Translations under genes and position numbers: made by a program
Notes under the pieces: model-generated
What the model saw: only the letters and a program-made list of their open reading frames with translations
Database searches by the model: none
What the model was told of the DNA's origin: nothing
Shown: in pieces, positions 15,631 through 25,130 of the stretch
How the letters are laid out: every line of letters begins with the position of its first letter
Position numbering within the stretch: position 1 is the first letter of the stretch
Source of the DNA: Pseudomonas sp. CROZ-RG-20F-R04-15
Lineage (GTDB): Bacteria > Pseudomonadota > Gammaproteobacteria > Pseudomonadales > Pseudomonadaceae
Length of the DNA stretch: 64,000 nucleotides
Assembly: GCF_022662375.1 (NCBI RefSeq)
Contig: NZ_JAKNQL010000002.1
Span: forward strand, 248,001 to 312,000
Direction of reading: 5' to 3'

Positions 15631-16174
15631 CTGACGTAAGGCAAGAAGCAAAAAAAATTGTAGGCGCTGATTCTTTTTCGAGCAACTTTTAACTGCGCTG
15701 TATAAAAAATACCCAGCTGCAAGCCCCGTGCAGAGCGAGTTATTGAGAAAAAGTTCCCGTTACGGCGTGCTGTTTTTGCGGTCTTGGCTAAAGTCTTTCT
15801 AGATGAATTCGTCCACACTTTTGTTCCGATTTTGCGTGCTGCTTCGCTTATCTTTGTCCATGTTGAGGTGACTTTAAAAAAGGCTGCACGTCTTAAGTCT
15901 CAACATCCGGCAATGTTCAGGTGAGTGGCACGGGAAGATCTTCTTCCCAATCACCTCTGCGTCCCTTGGAGCTACCCTCCCGCCAACTCGCTTGATGACG
16001 AGCGCACCTTGAGCATTTTTGCCAATGGTGCCTACTATTTATCAGGTGCCAGGTTGCGCGAGATCGGTGTGGTTCTTCTCGGTGTCCATCAGGCACGGGG
16101 TGGCGTAGTTGTTCCTTCGCCGGAAAAACATCGGTAAGGTAGGGGTCAGAATCCAAGACCCGCGAGGAGTAGTG
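15631..16174. other. Intergenic region without recognisable gene
   Basis: Between the oprI promoter and the GNAT gene lie about 540 bp. The left half (to about 15900) is AT-rich with several A- and T-runs; the right half is of ordinary composition. Short open frames exist (for example 15925-16137 on plus and 15606-15818 on minus) but lack ribosome sites, familiar motifs or good codon use. A 7-bp direct repeat, AGGTGCC/TGGTGCC, occurs near 16030-16050. I see no tRNA or known sRNA. Confidence 0.5.
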
Positions 16175-16456
16175 ATGAGCGAGGCGTTGTCCATCCACCA
16201 TGACCAGGCTGGTCATCAGTTCGAGACCAATGTGGACGGTCATCGTGCCTACCTGACCTATATGGATCTGGGGAAACAGACCCTGGATATCTATCGCACG
16301 TTCGTGCCCAACGCCCTGCGTGGCCGTGGCATTGCTGCAGCGCTGACCGAAAGCGCGCTGCAGTACGCCGAAGAAATGGGCTACACGGTGATTCCGTCGT
16401 GCTCCTACGTCGAGCGCTACATGGAACGTCATCAGCGCCGCGCCGCCAAGATCTGA
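16175..16456 (+). CDS. Small GNAT-family N-acetyltransferase (COG2388 type)
   Basis: A 93-residue single-domain acetyltransferase-like protein. The acetyl-CoA loop is FVPNALRGRGIAAALTESAL, followed by YAEEMGYTVIPSCSYVERYM. This minimal form (YidJ/COG2388) lacks the N-terminal third of normal GNAT proteins and has no known substrate. GAGGAG lies six bases before the ATG at 16175, which decides the start; a longer frame from 16109 has no ribosome site. It converges with the DAHP synthase gene across a shared terminator. Confidence 0.9.
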   Translation: MSEALSIHHDQAGHQFETNVDGHRAYLTYMDLGKQTLDIYRTFVPNALRGRGIAAALTESALQYAEEMGYTVIPSCSYVERYMERHQRRAAKI

Positions 16457-16471
16457 ACCGCACACACAAAA

Positions 16472-16498
16472 ACGCCGGGCAATGCCCGGCGTTTTTTT
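16472..16498. terminator. Bidirectional terminator between GNAT and DAHP synthase genes
   Basis: ACGCCGGGC pairs with GCCCGGCGT around AAT, with seven T on the right and an A-run on the left, so it can serve both convergent genes. Confidence 0.92.
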
Positions 16499-16516
16499 AT
16501 GCCTGCAAAACGCCTG

Positions 16517-17593
16517 TCAGTCGCGCTGGCGTTTCGGCAGAACATCCTTGAGCTTGGCGTGCATGCTGCGCAGGGTGTTCTCGGTGGCAGACCAGTCGAT
16601 GCAGGCATCGGTGATCGACACGCCGTATTGCAGGTCGGCGAGGTCTTTGGGAATCGCCTGGCAACCCCAGTTCAAATGACTCTCGACCATCAGGCCGATG
16701 ATCGACTGGTTGCCTTCGAGGATCTGGTTGGCAACGTTCTCCATCACCAGCGGTTGCAGGGCCGGGTCCTTGTTGGAGTTGGCGTGGCTGCAATCGACCA
16801 TGATGTTCGGCTTGATCTTCGCTTTGTTCAGCGCCTGCTCGCACAGGGCAACGCTGACCGAATCGTAGTTCGGCTTGCCGTTGCCGCCGCGCAGCACCAC
16901 GTGACCGTAGGCGTTGCCTTTGGTGGTGACGATCGACACGCCACCTTCCTGGTTGATGCCGAGGAAGCGGTGCGGGCTGGATACCGATTGCAGGGCGTTG
17001 ATCGCCACCGTCAGGCCGCCGTCGGTGCCGTTCTTGAAGCCGACAGCCGAGGACAGGCCGGAAGCCATTTCCCGGTGAGTCTGGGATTCGGTGGTGCGCG
17101 CGCCGATCGCCGACCAGCTGATCAGGTCCTGCAGATACTGCGGGGAGATCGGGTCGAGGGCTTCGGTCGCGGTCGGCAGGCCTTTTTCGGCCAGATCCAG
17201 CAGCAACTGACGACCGATGTGCAGACCGTCCTGGATCTTGAACGAGTCGTCCAGGTACGGATCGTTGATCAGGCCTTTCCAGCCGACGGTGGTCCGTGGC
17301 TTCTCGAAATACACGCGCATGACCAGATACAGAGTGTCGGAGACCTCCGCAGCCAGCACCTTGAGGCGATCGGCGTATTCGTGGGCAGCCTTGATGTCGT
17401 GGATCGAGCACGGGCCGATCACTACGAACAGACGGTGGTCGGTGCCATCAAGAATGTTGCGAATGACTTCGCGGCCCTTGGTGACGGTGCGCAGGGCAGC
17501 GTCGCTCAGAGGAATATCACGCTTGAGCTGATCGGGAGTGATCAGGGTCTCGTTAGAGGCGACGTTTAGGTCGTTGATCGGTAAATCAGCCAT
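16517..17593 (-). CDS. 3-deoxy-7-phosphoheptulonate synthase, class I (AroF/G/H type)
   Basis: A 358-residue class I alpha DAHP synthase. It condenses phosphoenolpyruvate with erythrose 4-phosphate, the first step of the shikimate pathway. Motifs include VVIGPCSIHD, the EKPRTTVGWKGLINDP segment, KNGTDG, and metal ligands in MVDCSHANS and the last IDWSATE region. This class is normally feedback-inhibited by Tyr, Phe or Trp; which one cannot be fixed here. It is monocistronic, with the start at 17593. A structurally unrelated class II isozyme is encoded at 30784-32130, so the organism has at least two independent entry enzymes. Confidence 0.95.
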   Translation of the reverse strand: MADLPINDLNVASNETLITPDQLKRDIPLSDAALRTVTKGREVIRNILDGTDHRLFVVIGPCSIHDIKAAHEYADRLKVLAAEVSDTLYLVMRVYFEKPRTTVGWKGLINDPYLDDSFKIQDGLHIGRQLLLDLAEKGLPTATEALDPISPQYLQDLISWSAIGARTTESQTHREMASGLSSAVGFKNGTDGGLTVAINALQSVSSPHRFLGINQEGGVSIVTTKGNAYGHVVLRGGNGKPNYDSVSVALCEQALNKAKIKPNIMVDCSHANSNKDPALQPLVMENVANQILEGNQSIIGLMVESHLNWGCQAIPKDLADLQYGVSITDACIDWSATENTLRSMHAKLKDVLPKRQRD

Positions 17594-17736
17594 CGTTTAC
17601 TCGTCAGGTCACGGGTGCCGGCCGCCAGCGATCCCCGCGCGGCGGAGCACAGCAGATTTAAGCGCGTCGGGGAGCGGAACCTTAGCGCGTAAAGCGCCTG
17701 CTCGACAATGGGCATGTAACTGTTTGGAGAAGACGG

Positions 17737-18180
17737 TCAGTCCAGCACTGGCTGGGCGAAAGCCTTGCGCACACTGTCATGAGAGAACTCGTCGGCGTGT
17801 TGCTCGACCCATTGCAGGGCCACCGCCTGAATTTCCTGCAGGTCATCGTGGGTGTCGTGCATGCGGCAATAGCGCTCGATCTGACACACTTGCTCACCCA
17901 TTCGCGCACTGAACAGCGTCTGCTCATCGGTAAACGCGATGCCCACCAGATAGCCTTTTTTGCGCCGCAGGCACCACGCCACATAGCCCGGATAACAGAT
18001 GTCGGCATTCAGTGATGGCATGCGCACTTGCAGCGCTGTGCCATGGCGCCAGGCACGGTGGTAATTGCAAGCGATGCCGCCGAGGCTGATAGTGTGCAGC
18101 TGTTGCCTGGAAATACACTCAGGCTTGAGCAAGGTTAATTCAACCGGCACCTCGTCCGGATGAGGAATGAAACGTCCCAT
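17737..18180 (-). CDS. PilZ domain protein
   Basis: A 147-residue protein with a PilZ-type barrel. After MGRFIPHPDEVPVEL it has HTISLGGIACNYHRAW (the D/NxSxxG-like half of the c-di-GMP motif, with Ser-Leu-Gly-Gly). The RxxxR half is not obvious, so c-di-GMP binding is uncertain. The start at 18180 is favoured by GGGAG upstream. An ATG at 18213 is preceded by GGGGGAAACA but lies right after a TATACT -10 box and would give a nearly leaderless message. The ATG shares the sequence CATG with the divergent thioredoxin-like gene. Confidence 0.78.
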   Translation of the reverse strand: MGRFIPHPDEVPVELTLLKPECISRQQLHTISLGGIACNYHRAWRHGTALQVRMPSLNADICYPGYVAWCLRRKKGYLVGIAFTDEQTLFSARMGEQVCQIERYCRMHDTHDDLQEIQAVALQWVEQHADEFSHDSVRKAFAQPVLD

Positions 18181-18565
18181 GAGCACAGACTCCCTGTGTC
18201 GGCCATTTGACATTGTTTCCCCCAGTATAGTGGTCGAATCCGAACTGACCGATTTCGACGCCGACCAACGGCTGCTGGCGATGAACGGCGTTTCGCTGGT
18301 GATTTTCACCAGTGTCGGTTGCGCCAGTTGCCGTTATGCACGGGAAGTATTGCCGGGGTTCGATCTGGCCATCGATCGCCTGTGCTGGATCGATGCCGGC
18401 GACAACGGCGGGTTGGTGGAGCGCTATCAGGTCTTTCATTTGCCGGCGCTGTTTGCGGTGCGCGACGGCGAGTTCTTTGGGGCATTGCACACGCGCCTGA
18501 CGGCCGCTGCGCTGAACGCAGCGCTGGCGCAGGCACTGGGTCGAATTGCAGAGGAGTTGCCATGA
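18179..18565 (+). CDS. Thioredoxin-family protein
   Basis: A 128-residue protein with a thioredoxin fold: LVIFTSVGCASCRYAREVLPGFD carries a CASC active site, and the later cis-Pro region is HLPALFAV. No signal peptide is seen, so it is cytoplasmic. The domain begins near residue 20 and the first residues are poorly conserved in character, so the true start could be a later codon; the ATG at 18179 is used. Its stop overlaps the next gene's ATG (ATGA), so the two are translationally coupled. The 5' end overlaps the start of the divergent PilZ gene. Confidence 0.85.
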   Translation: MSTDSLCRPFDIVSPSIVVESELTDFDADQRLLAMNGVSLVIFTSVGCASCRYAREVLPGFDLAIDRLCWIDAGDNGGLVERYQVFHLPALFAVRDGEFFGALHTRLTAAALNAALAQALGRIAEELP

Positions 18566-19533
18566 TGGGGGCAGTGAATAAACCGGGCGTTGATAAACCG
18601 AAAGTGGGGATTATCGGCACCGGTGCAATTGGTGGTTTTTACGGGGTGATGCTGGCGCGTGCCGGTTTCGATGTGCACTTCCTGTTGCGCAGCGAGTTCT
18701 CGGCGGTGGCCGAGCGGGGATTACAGGTGAACAGCGCGGTGCATGGCCCGCTGACGCTGAATCCGGTGCAAGCCTATTCGGCTGCCGAAGACATGCCTAA
18801 GTGCGACTGGCTGTTGGTCGGGGCGAAAACCACCAGCAACGCAGGTCTCGCGCCTTCCATCATTCAAGCGGCCAAACCCGACGCGAAAGTGCTGGTCCTG
18901 CAAAACGGTCTCGACGTCGAAGACAGCTTGCGTGAGCTGCTCCCTGATTCCTTGCACTTGCTGGGCGGCTTGTGCCTGATTTGCGTCCACCGCGAAGGCC
19001 CCGGACAAGTCACCCATCAAGCTCTGGGCGCGGTCAATGTTGGTTATCACAGCGGCCCGTCCAGCGATAACGCCGCACGTATGGCAATTGTCGAGGAAGG
19101 CTCCGGTCTGTTCCGCGCTGCCGGTCTCGACTCCCAGGCCATGCCCAATCTGCAGCAGGCGCGCTGGCAGAAACTGGTTTGGAATATTCCCTACAACGGA
19201 CTCTCGGTGTTGCTCGGTGCGAGCACCACACCGCTGATGGCCGATGCCGACAGCCGCGCGTTGATTCAGGCGTTGATGGCCGAAGTGGTGCAGGGCGCCA
19301 AGGCCTGCGGCCACGACGTGCCGCCGGGATACGCCGATTATCTGTTCATGATGACCGAGAAAATGCCCGACTACTGGCCGAGCATGCACCACGACTTTTT
19401 ACATAGGCGACCGCTGGAGCTGGAGGCGATCTACGCTCGGCCATTGGCCGCGGCGAAGGCGGCGGGCTGTGAGCTGCCGCGCATCGAAGCGCTGTATCGC
19501 AATTTACGTTTTATCGACCGGCGCAACGTTTAA
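18562..19533 (+). CDS. Putative 2-dehydropantoate 2-reductase (ApbA/PanE family)
   Basis: A 323-residue NADPH-dependent reductase. It begins with the Rossmann motif VGIIGTGAIGGFYGVMLARAG; KTTSNAGL and LQNGLDVED follow, and the catalytic-Lys region is ARWQKLVWNIPYNGLS. PanE enzymes reduce ketopantoate in pantothenate synthesis, but the family holds several paralogues with other 2-keto acid substrates, so the reaction is tentative. GAGGAG precedes the ATG at 18562, which overlaps the stop of the thioredoxin gene. No pantothenate gene is near. Confidence 0.85.
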   Translation: MMGAVNKPGVDKPKVGIIGTGAIGGFYGVMLARAGFDVHFLLRSEFSAVAERGLQVNSAVHGPLTLNPVQAYSAAEDMPKCDWLLVGAKTTSNAGLAPSIIQAAKPDAKVLVLQNGLDVEDSLRELLPDSLHLLGGLCLICVHREGPGQVTHQALGAVNVGYHSGPSSDNAARMAIVEEGSGLFRAAGLDSQAMPNLQQARWQKLVWNIPYNGLSVLLGASTTPLMADADSRALIQALMAEVVQGAKACGHDVPPGYADYLFMMTEKMPDYWPSMHHDFLHRRPLELEAIYARPLAAAKAAGCELPRIEALYRNLRFIDRRNV

Positions 19534-19555
19534 GCCGATCGAATTGGGGGAAGGC

Positions 19556-20461
19556 ATGGCCAAGAACATCGATGACAAACTGGTGCTGGCGATTTCGTCG
19601 CGCGCCTTGTTCGACCTGAGCGAGAGCCACAAGGTCTACCTGTCGAGTGGCGTCGAAGCCTACCGGCAATATCAGATCGAGCACGAAGACGAAATTCTTG
19701 CGCCCGGCGATGCCTTCCCGTTGGTGGAAAAACTCCTCAGCCTGAACAGCCGCCTCGGCCGTGCGCGGGTCGAGGTGATTCTGGTCTCGCGCAATAGTGC
19801 CGACACCGGATTGCGCGTGTTCAATTCGATTCATCATTATGGGCTGGCGATTTCCCGCGCGGCGTTCGTCGGCGGGCGCAGTCCTTATCCGTATCTGAAA
19901 GCGTTCGGCTGCGATCTGTTTCTTTCCACCCATGCTGAAGACGTGCGCGCGGCGCTGGATGCCGGCTTCGCTGCGGCGACAATCCTGTCCGGAGGCGCCA
20001 GCCGCGCGGCCAGCGACGAATTGCGCATTGCTTTCGACGGTGACGCGGTGATTTTTTCCGACGAGTCGGAGCGCGTTTATCAGTCGGGCGGGCTGGAAGC
20101 ATTTCAGGCCAAAGAGCGCGAAGCAGCTCGTGAGCCTTTGCGCGGTGGGCCGTTCAAAGGTTTTCTGGCGGCGCTCAATCTGTTGCAGCGCGAGTTTCCC
20201 GATGATGATTGCCCGATCCGCACGGCATTGGTCACCGCGCGTTCGGCGCCGGCCCATGAGCGGGTGATCCGCACCTTGCGCGAGTGGGATATTCGTCTCG
20301 ACGAATCGCTGTTCCTCGGCGGCCTGACCAAATCGGCGTTCCTTGAAGCCTTCGCTGCCGACGTGTTTTTCGACGATCAGGCCGGCCACTGCGAACTCGC
20401 CCGCGAGGTGGTTGCCACCGGCCATGTCCCTCACGGAATCAGCAACGAACCGTCGGTCTAA
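19556..20461 (+). CDS. Cytosolic 5'-nucleotidase (PF06189 type)
   Basis: A 301-residue protein of the 5'-nucleotidase family related to eukaryotic NT5C1. It has LAISSRALFDLSE, with the usual first Asp motif altered as in this family, EVILVSRNSADTGLRVFNSI, and FFDDQAGHC near the end as a HAD-type acidic site. It probably dephosphorylates nucleoside monophosphates in the cytoplasm. The ATG at 19556 follows GGGGGAAGGC and is 22 bp after the reductase gene, suggesting an operon of thioredoxin, reductase and nucleotidase. Substrate preference is not predictable. Confidence 0.87.
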   Translation: MAKNIDDKLVLAISSRALFDLSESHKVYLSSGVEAYRQYQIEHEDEILAPGDAFPLVEKLLSLNSRLGRARVEVILVSRNSADTGLRVFNSIHHYGLAISRAAFVGGRSPYPYLKAFGCDLFLSTHAEDVRAALDAGFAAATILSGGASRAASDELRIAFDGDAVIFSDESERVYQSGGLEAFQAKEREAAREPLRGGPFKGFLAALNLLQREFPDDDCPIRTALVTARSAPAHERVIRTLREWDIRLDESLFLGGLTKSAFLEAFAADVFFDDQAGHCELAREVVATGHVPHGISNEPSV

Positions 20462-20559
20462 AGCCTACGTGCTTCAAGACGTTGCGTCGCACGTCGTACT
20501 CGCCAAGGCACTGCTAAGCTGAATCAAATCTCCGCCATGTTGGCACGCGAGGAGGTCAT

Positions 20560-21063
20560 ATGATTCGTTCGATGCTGTATGCCACTGACCTCGGTCTGTA
20601 CGCACCGTTAGTGATGCAGCATGCCCTGGCGCTGGCGCGGACGTTCAATGCCGATCTGTACGTGGTGCACGCGGTGGAGCCGATGGGGCTGTTTGCCGAA
20701 TCGGTGTTGCAGAGTTACCTCGACGAACAGGCATTGAACGAATTTCACAGCCAGGGTCTGAAAACTGTCATTGCCAATATCGAGCAGCGGGTGCTGGAAA
20801 GCTTTCGCGAAGAACTCGGCGATGAAGGCGAGCAGGATCTGCAGCGCATCCGCGCCGTGCGTGTGCTGCAGGGTGATCCGTCGCAGGTGATTCTCGACCA
20901 GGTGCAGAAGCTTTCTGTCGATCTGCTGATCGTCGGCAGCCACAGCCACGGGGTGGGCGCGGAAACGCCGTTGGGGCGCACGGCGACGCGAGTCCTGCAA
21001 CTGGCCAAAGTGCCGGTTTATCTGGTGCCGTTGGTGGAGCGTCGGCGGCGGGAGGATCGCTAA
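20560..21063 (+). CDS. Universal stress protein, UspA family
   Basis: A 167-residue single-domain Usp protein: MIRSMLYATDLGLYAP at the N-terminus, VVHAVEP for the second strand, and the nucleotide-binding motif IVGSHSHGVGAETPLGRTATRVL near the C-terminus, close to the ATP-binding G-x2-G-x9-G(S/T) pattern. A strong GAGGAGG lies before the ATG. Family members protect against oxidative and energy stress; the exact role is not known. It stands between the 5'-nucleotidase gene and cysB and appears to be transcribed alone. Confidence 0.92.
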   Translation: MIRSMLYATDLGLYAPLVMQHALALARTFNADLYVVHAVEPMGLFAESVLQSYLDEQALNEFHSQGLKTVIANIEQRVLESFREELGDEGEQDLQRIRAVRVLQGDPSQVILDQVQKLSVDLLIVGSHSHGVGAETPLGRTATRVLQLAKVPVYLVPLVERRRREDR

Positions 21064-21167
21064 GGCAGGAATAATGGCGCTTTGATAAAAAAGTTCTAGA
21101 TTTATTATTCAAACCATTAATATAGTTATATACCGTCGCTGATGCCCGTGGCGTCTACCTGCTTTGA

Positions 21168-22151
<984 letters not shown>

Positions 22152-22160
22152 TCAGTTGTT

Positions 22161-22643
22161 TCAGAGCACCTCGGTGACAGCGAACTGTTGCCGGGTGCCC
22201 GCCACCAGAATCTCCACCTCATCGCCTTCGCACTTGCCCAGCAGACCTTTGCCCAGCGGTGAGCGCGGGGTGATGACGGTAATCGGCTGACCGACCACAT
22301 CGACTTTCAGACCTGCCGCATCCGGCGCCAGAAACAGCCATTGTTCGCGACCCTTTTCGTCCTCCAGACCGAGCAGGGCGCCGACCTCGATACCGCGATT
22401 CTCGTCATAGGCCCGCAGCGTCAGGTTCTGGCACAGCGCCAGTGACTGACGGATTTCCTCGACCCTTTTTGCCTGACCCGCTGCCAGATACGACGCTTCC
22501 AGACCCAGCGTGTCGTACTTGTTTTCGGCGATGTTTTCCTCGTGGGTCGCGGTTTCGTAAGCGGTTTGCGCAGCGCGTTCGGCGATGTCGAGATCGACGC
22601 GCAATTTGTCGAGAATCAGTTGGTGAACCGTGTGTTTGTTCAT
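22161..22643 (-). CDS. GreA/GreB-family protein, divergent tip
   Basis: A 160-residue Gre-like factor. The N-terminal half is a coiled coil (MNKHTVHQLILDKLRVDLDIAERAAQTAYETATHEENIAENKYDTLGLEASYL, first 53 residues), and the C-terminal half is the GreA/B globular domain with SPLGKGLLGK. The acidic tip of true Gre factors is replaced by ATHEENIAENKYD, which still holds several Glu residues. It may regulate polymerase through the secondary channel without efficient cleavage. The ATG at 22643 lies 2 bp after the stop of the upstream membrane-protein gene, so the two form an operon. Confidence 0.85.
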   Translation of the reverse strand: MNKHTVHQLILDKLRVDLDIAERAAQTAYETATHEENIAENKYDTLGLEASYLAAGQAKRVEEIRQSLALCQNLTLRAYDENRGIEVGALLGLEDEKGREQWLFLAPDAAGLKVDVVGQPITVITPRSPLGKGLLGKCEGDEVEILVAGTRQQFAVTEVL

Positions 22644-22645
22644 GA

Positions 22646-23056
22646 TCAATCGCAGAATTGCAGAACGTTGGCGCGGCTCTTTTCGCTCGGCGCGGTTTGA
22701 TCCTGTTGCAGCCAGAACTGACACTTCGGATTCGACAGATTACGCGTGCTGCCACGCGCCTGGTCCAGCCGTGCCTGCTGCTCGTTCTTGCGCAGGTTTT
22801 CTTCGTATTGCTGGAACAATGGGCTCTGCGGTGGAATATCCGGCTGGACCTGAACAGCCGCCGGCGGATTGGCCAGTTGCTGCACCGCTTGGGCAACCGA
22901 TGCCAGTTGTTCCTTGAACAGGAAATGCGAGAGCAGCCAGCAGGTCAGCGCAATGGCGAGAAAGCCCAGCCACATGCCCAGAGCAATGCTGCCGGTCAGA
23001 TGCAGCGCGCTAAGCTGTACAGGCAACGGGCGGCGCGGGTTTGGGCGATAGGGCAT
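22646..23056 (-). CDS. Hypothetical single-span membrane protein
   Basis: A 136-residue protein not recognised as a named family. A basic, Pro-rich start (MPYRPNPRRPLPVQL) is followed by one membrane helix at about residues 25-45 (MWLGFLAIALTCWLLSHFLF), then a Gln-rich segment predicted to extend into the periplasm, and NPKCQFWLQQ near the end with two cysteines in the last 26 residues. AGGAGG precedes the ATG. It is directly upstream of the Gre-like gene in the same operon, but no functional link is evident. Confidence 0.75.
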   Translation of the reverse strand: MPYRPNPRRPLPVQLSALHLTGSIALGMWLGFLAIALTCWLLSHFLFKEQLASVAQAVQQLANPPAAVQVQPDIPPQSPLFQQYEENLRKNEQQARLDQARGSTRNLSNPKCQFWLQQDQTAPSEKSRANVLQFCD

Positions 23057-23180
23057 GGCTGCCTCCTGGCGGATGATTGCGGGCAAGTGGCGATTGTCGC
23101 ACGAAGATTAATCGCCGTCGGCTCTTCTGCGCGAGGTCATTTATGCGGACAATCGACGTTTTTGCCAACGGGAGTCTTGA

Positions 23181-24323
23181 ATGCCGCAATTGAAAACCCG
23201 CTGGGATATTTTCTGCACCGTCGTCGACAACTTTGGTGACATCGGTGTGACCTGGCGTCTGGCCCGGCAACTGGCGGCCGAACAGGGTCTGGCGGTGCGC
23301 CTGTGGGTCGATGATCTACGCGCATTCGAGCGTATCTGCCCCGAGATCGATATCAGCGCGGCACAGCAATGCCAGCAGGGTGTCGAGGTGCGCCACTGGC
23401 CGGTCGAGTGGTCGCACACCGACGCCGCCGATGTGGTGATCGCCGCGTTTGCCTGTCAGTTGCCCACAGATTATATGGAGGCGATGGCCGCGCGCGAACG
23501 GCCGCCGCTGTGGATGAACCTCGACTATCTCAGCGCTGAAGACTGGGTGATTGGCTGTCACGGGTTGCCGTCGGTCAAATACAAAAACGTGCAGAAAATC
23601 TTCTTCTTTCCAGGCTTTCAGCCGGGCACTGGCGGGCTGTTGCGTGAGCGCGGATTGCTCGAGCAGCGTCGGCAGTTTCAGCAGGATGCCGAGGCTCAGC
23701 AGCGTTTTCTGCAAGGTTTGGGGGTCGATCGTGCAGCGGATGCGCAGCTGATTTCGCTGTTTGCCTACGAGAATGCCGGGCTGGCGAGTTGGCTTGATGT
23801 GCTGGCGGCCGATGCAGCGCCGACCCATCTGCTGGTGCCGGAAGGGCGGATTCTTGGCGATGTCGCACGCTGGCTCGGCGTGGAAACCCTGGCGGTCGGC
23901 GCGATACAGGTGCGCCAGTCGCTGACCGTGCAGGTATTGCCGTTTGTCCGTCAGGATCAATACGACCACTTGCTCTGGTGCTGTGACTTCAATGCCGTGC
24001 GCGGTGAAGACTCGTTCGTTCGCGCGCAATGGGCGGGGCGGCCGATGCTGTGGCACATCTATCAGCAGGACGAAGACATCCATCTGGACAAGCTCGACGC
24101 CTTCCTTGCGCTCTACACGAAAAGCCTGTCGCCGGCTGCTGCCGAGGCGATGAACGGTCTCTGGCGGGCCTGGAGTGCCGGTCAACCCATTGGCGAACAC
24201 TGGCTCGCGGCCCGTAATCATTGGCCAGAACTGCAGGAAAATGCCGAAGCGTGGTGTCTGGAACAAGGCTTGCAGGCCGATCTTGCCGCAGCGCTGGTAC
24301 AGTTTTACCTAAATTGGATATGA
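23181..24323 (+). CDS. earP: EarP, EF-P arginine rhamnosyltransferase
   Basis: A 380-residue GT-B inverting glycosyltransferase that transfers rhamnose from dTDP-L-rhamnose to an arginine of EF-P. The N-terminal WDIFCTVVDNFGDIGVTWRL contains Asp16 and Asp20, corresponding to the catalytic and structural Asp pair of P. aeruginosa EarP. The nucleotide-sugar region with QDQYDHLLWCCDFNAVRGEDSF is also present. GGGAG precedes the ATG. Its substrate gene efp follows after 48 bp in the same direction, the classic earP-efp pair. The rhamnose synthesis genes are not in the window. Confidence 0.96.
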   Translation: MPQLKTRWDIFCTVVDNFGDIGVTWRLARQLAAEQGLAVRLWVDDLRAFERICPEIDISAAQQCQQGVEVRHWPVEWSHTDAADVVIAAFACQLPTDYMEAMAARERPPLWMNLDYLSAEDWVIGCHGLPSVKYKNVQKIFFFPGFQPGTGGLLRERGLLEQRRQFQQDAEAQQRFLQGLGVDRAADAQLISLFAYENAGLASWLDVLAADAAPTHLLVPEGRILGDVARWLGVETLAVGAIQVRQSLTVQVLPFVRQDQYDHLLWCCDFNAVRGEDSFVRAQWAGRPMLWHIYQQDEDIHLDKLDAFLALYTKSLSPAAAEAMNGLWRAWSAGQPIGEHWLAARNHWPELQENAEAWCLEQGLQADLAAALVQFYLNWI

Positions 24324-24371
24324 TACGCGGCCTAGATTTTTGTAAATCCCATCCAAATTCGGATATTCGCA

Positions 24372-24941
24372 ATGAAAACTGGTAAAGAACTGAAACCCGG
24401 TACCGTGATCCGTCTCGAAAACGATCCTTGGCTGGTTCAGAAAGCTGAATTCACCAAATCGGGCCGTAACAGCGCGATCATGAAGACCAAGCTGAAAAAC
24501 CTGCTGACCGGTTACAAGACCGAGATCGTTTACAGCGCTGACGACAAACTGGACGACGTAATCCTCGACCGCAAAGAAGCGACCCTGTCCTTCATCAGCG
24601 GCGACACCTACACGTTCATGGACACCACTGACTACACCATGTACGAGCTGAACGCTGAAGACATCGAAGCCGTTCTGCCTTTCGTTGAAGAAGGCATGAC
24701 CGATGTTTGCGAAGCGATCTTCTTCGAAGAGCGTCTGGTTTCCGTAGAGCTGCCGACCACCATCGTGCGCGTAGTTGACTACACCGAAGGTTCGGCTCGT
24801 GGCGACACTTCCGGCAAAGTCATGAAGCCAGCCAAGCTGGCCAACGGTACTGAGCTGCAAGTTGCTGACTTCATCGAAATCGGTGACAAGATCGAAATCG
24901 ACACCCGCGAAGGCGGTTCCTACAAAGGCCGTGCCAAATAA
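24372..24941 (+). CDS. efp: Translation elongation factor P, arginine type
   Basis: A 189-residue EF-P with three beta-barrel domains. The tip loop of domain I reads [10 protein letters not shown], with Arg32 in place of the Lys used by the EpmA pathway. This agrees with the adjacent earP and with rhamnosylation of Arg32. EF-P binds stalled ribosomes between P and E sites and relieves pausing at consecutive prolines. The message is probably shared with earP or driven from the 48-bp gap, where GATATTCGCA offers no strong ribosome site. A strong terminator follows. Confidence 0.98.
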   Translation: MKTGKELKPGTVIRLENDPWLVQKAEFTKSGRNSAIMKTKLKNLLTGYKTEIVYSADDKLDDVILDRKEATLSFISGDTYTFMDTTDYTMYELNAEDIEAVLPFVEEGMTDVCEAIFFEERLVSVELPTTIVRVVDYTEGSARGDTSGKVMKPAKLANGTELQVADFIEIGDKIEIDTREGGSYKGRAK

Positions 24942-24965
24942 GCACTGCTTTTTGCGGAAAGAAGA

Positions 24966-24993
24966 AGCCCGACCATTGCGTCGGGCTTTTTTG
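24966..24993 (+). terminator. Terminator of efp
   Basis: AGCCCGAC pairs with GTCGGGCT around a short CATTGC loop, followed by a T-run. Confidence 0.9.
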
Positions 24994-25023
24994 TGCCTGC
25001 GATTTGTGTCACGCCGCAGACCC

Positions 25024-25112
25024 TGTAGGAGTGAGCCTGCTCGCGAATGCGCCGTGTCATCCAATGAAGTGTTGTCTGACTGGACGCTTTCGCGAGCAGG
25101 CTCGCTCCCACA
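25024..25112. repeat. REPIN: two inverted REP elements, left arm degenerate
   Basis: TGTAGGAGTGAGCCTGCTCGCGAA, with two changes from the common GGGAGCGAG arm, and the inverse TTTCGCGAGCAGGCTCGCTCCCACA. It lies between efp and ohr. Confidence 0.85.
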
Positions 25113-25130
25113 GGGGATTTGTGTGTGGTT

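Noticed and set aside
15606..15818. Possible small gene upstream of oprI
   Set aside because: No ribosome site, starts past the likely oprI promoter and has no conserved features.
15925..16137. 70-residue open frame before the GNAT gene
   Set aside because: No ribosome site and atypical residues; treated as intergenic.
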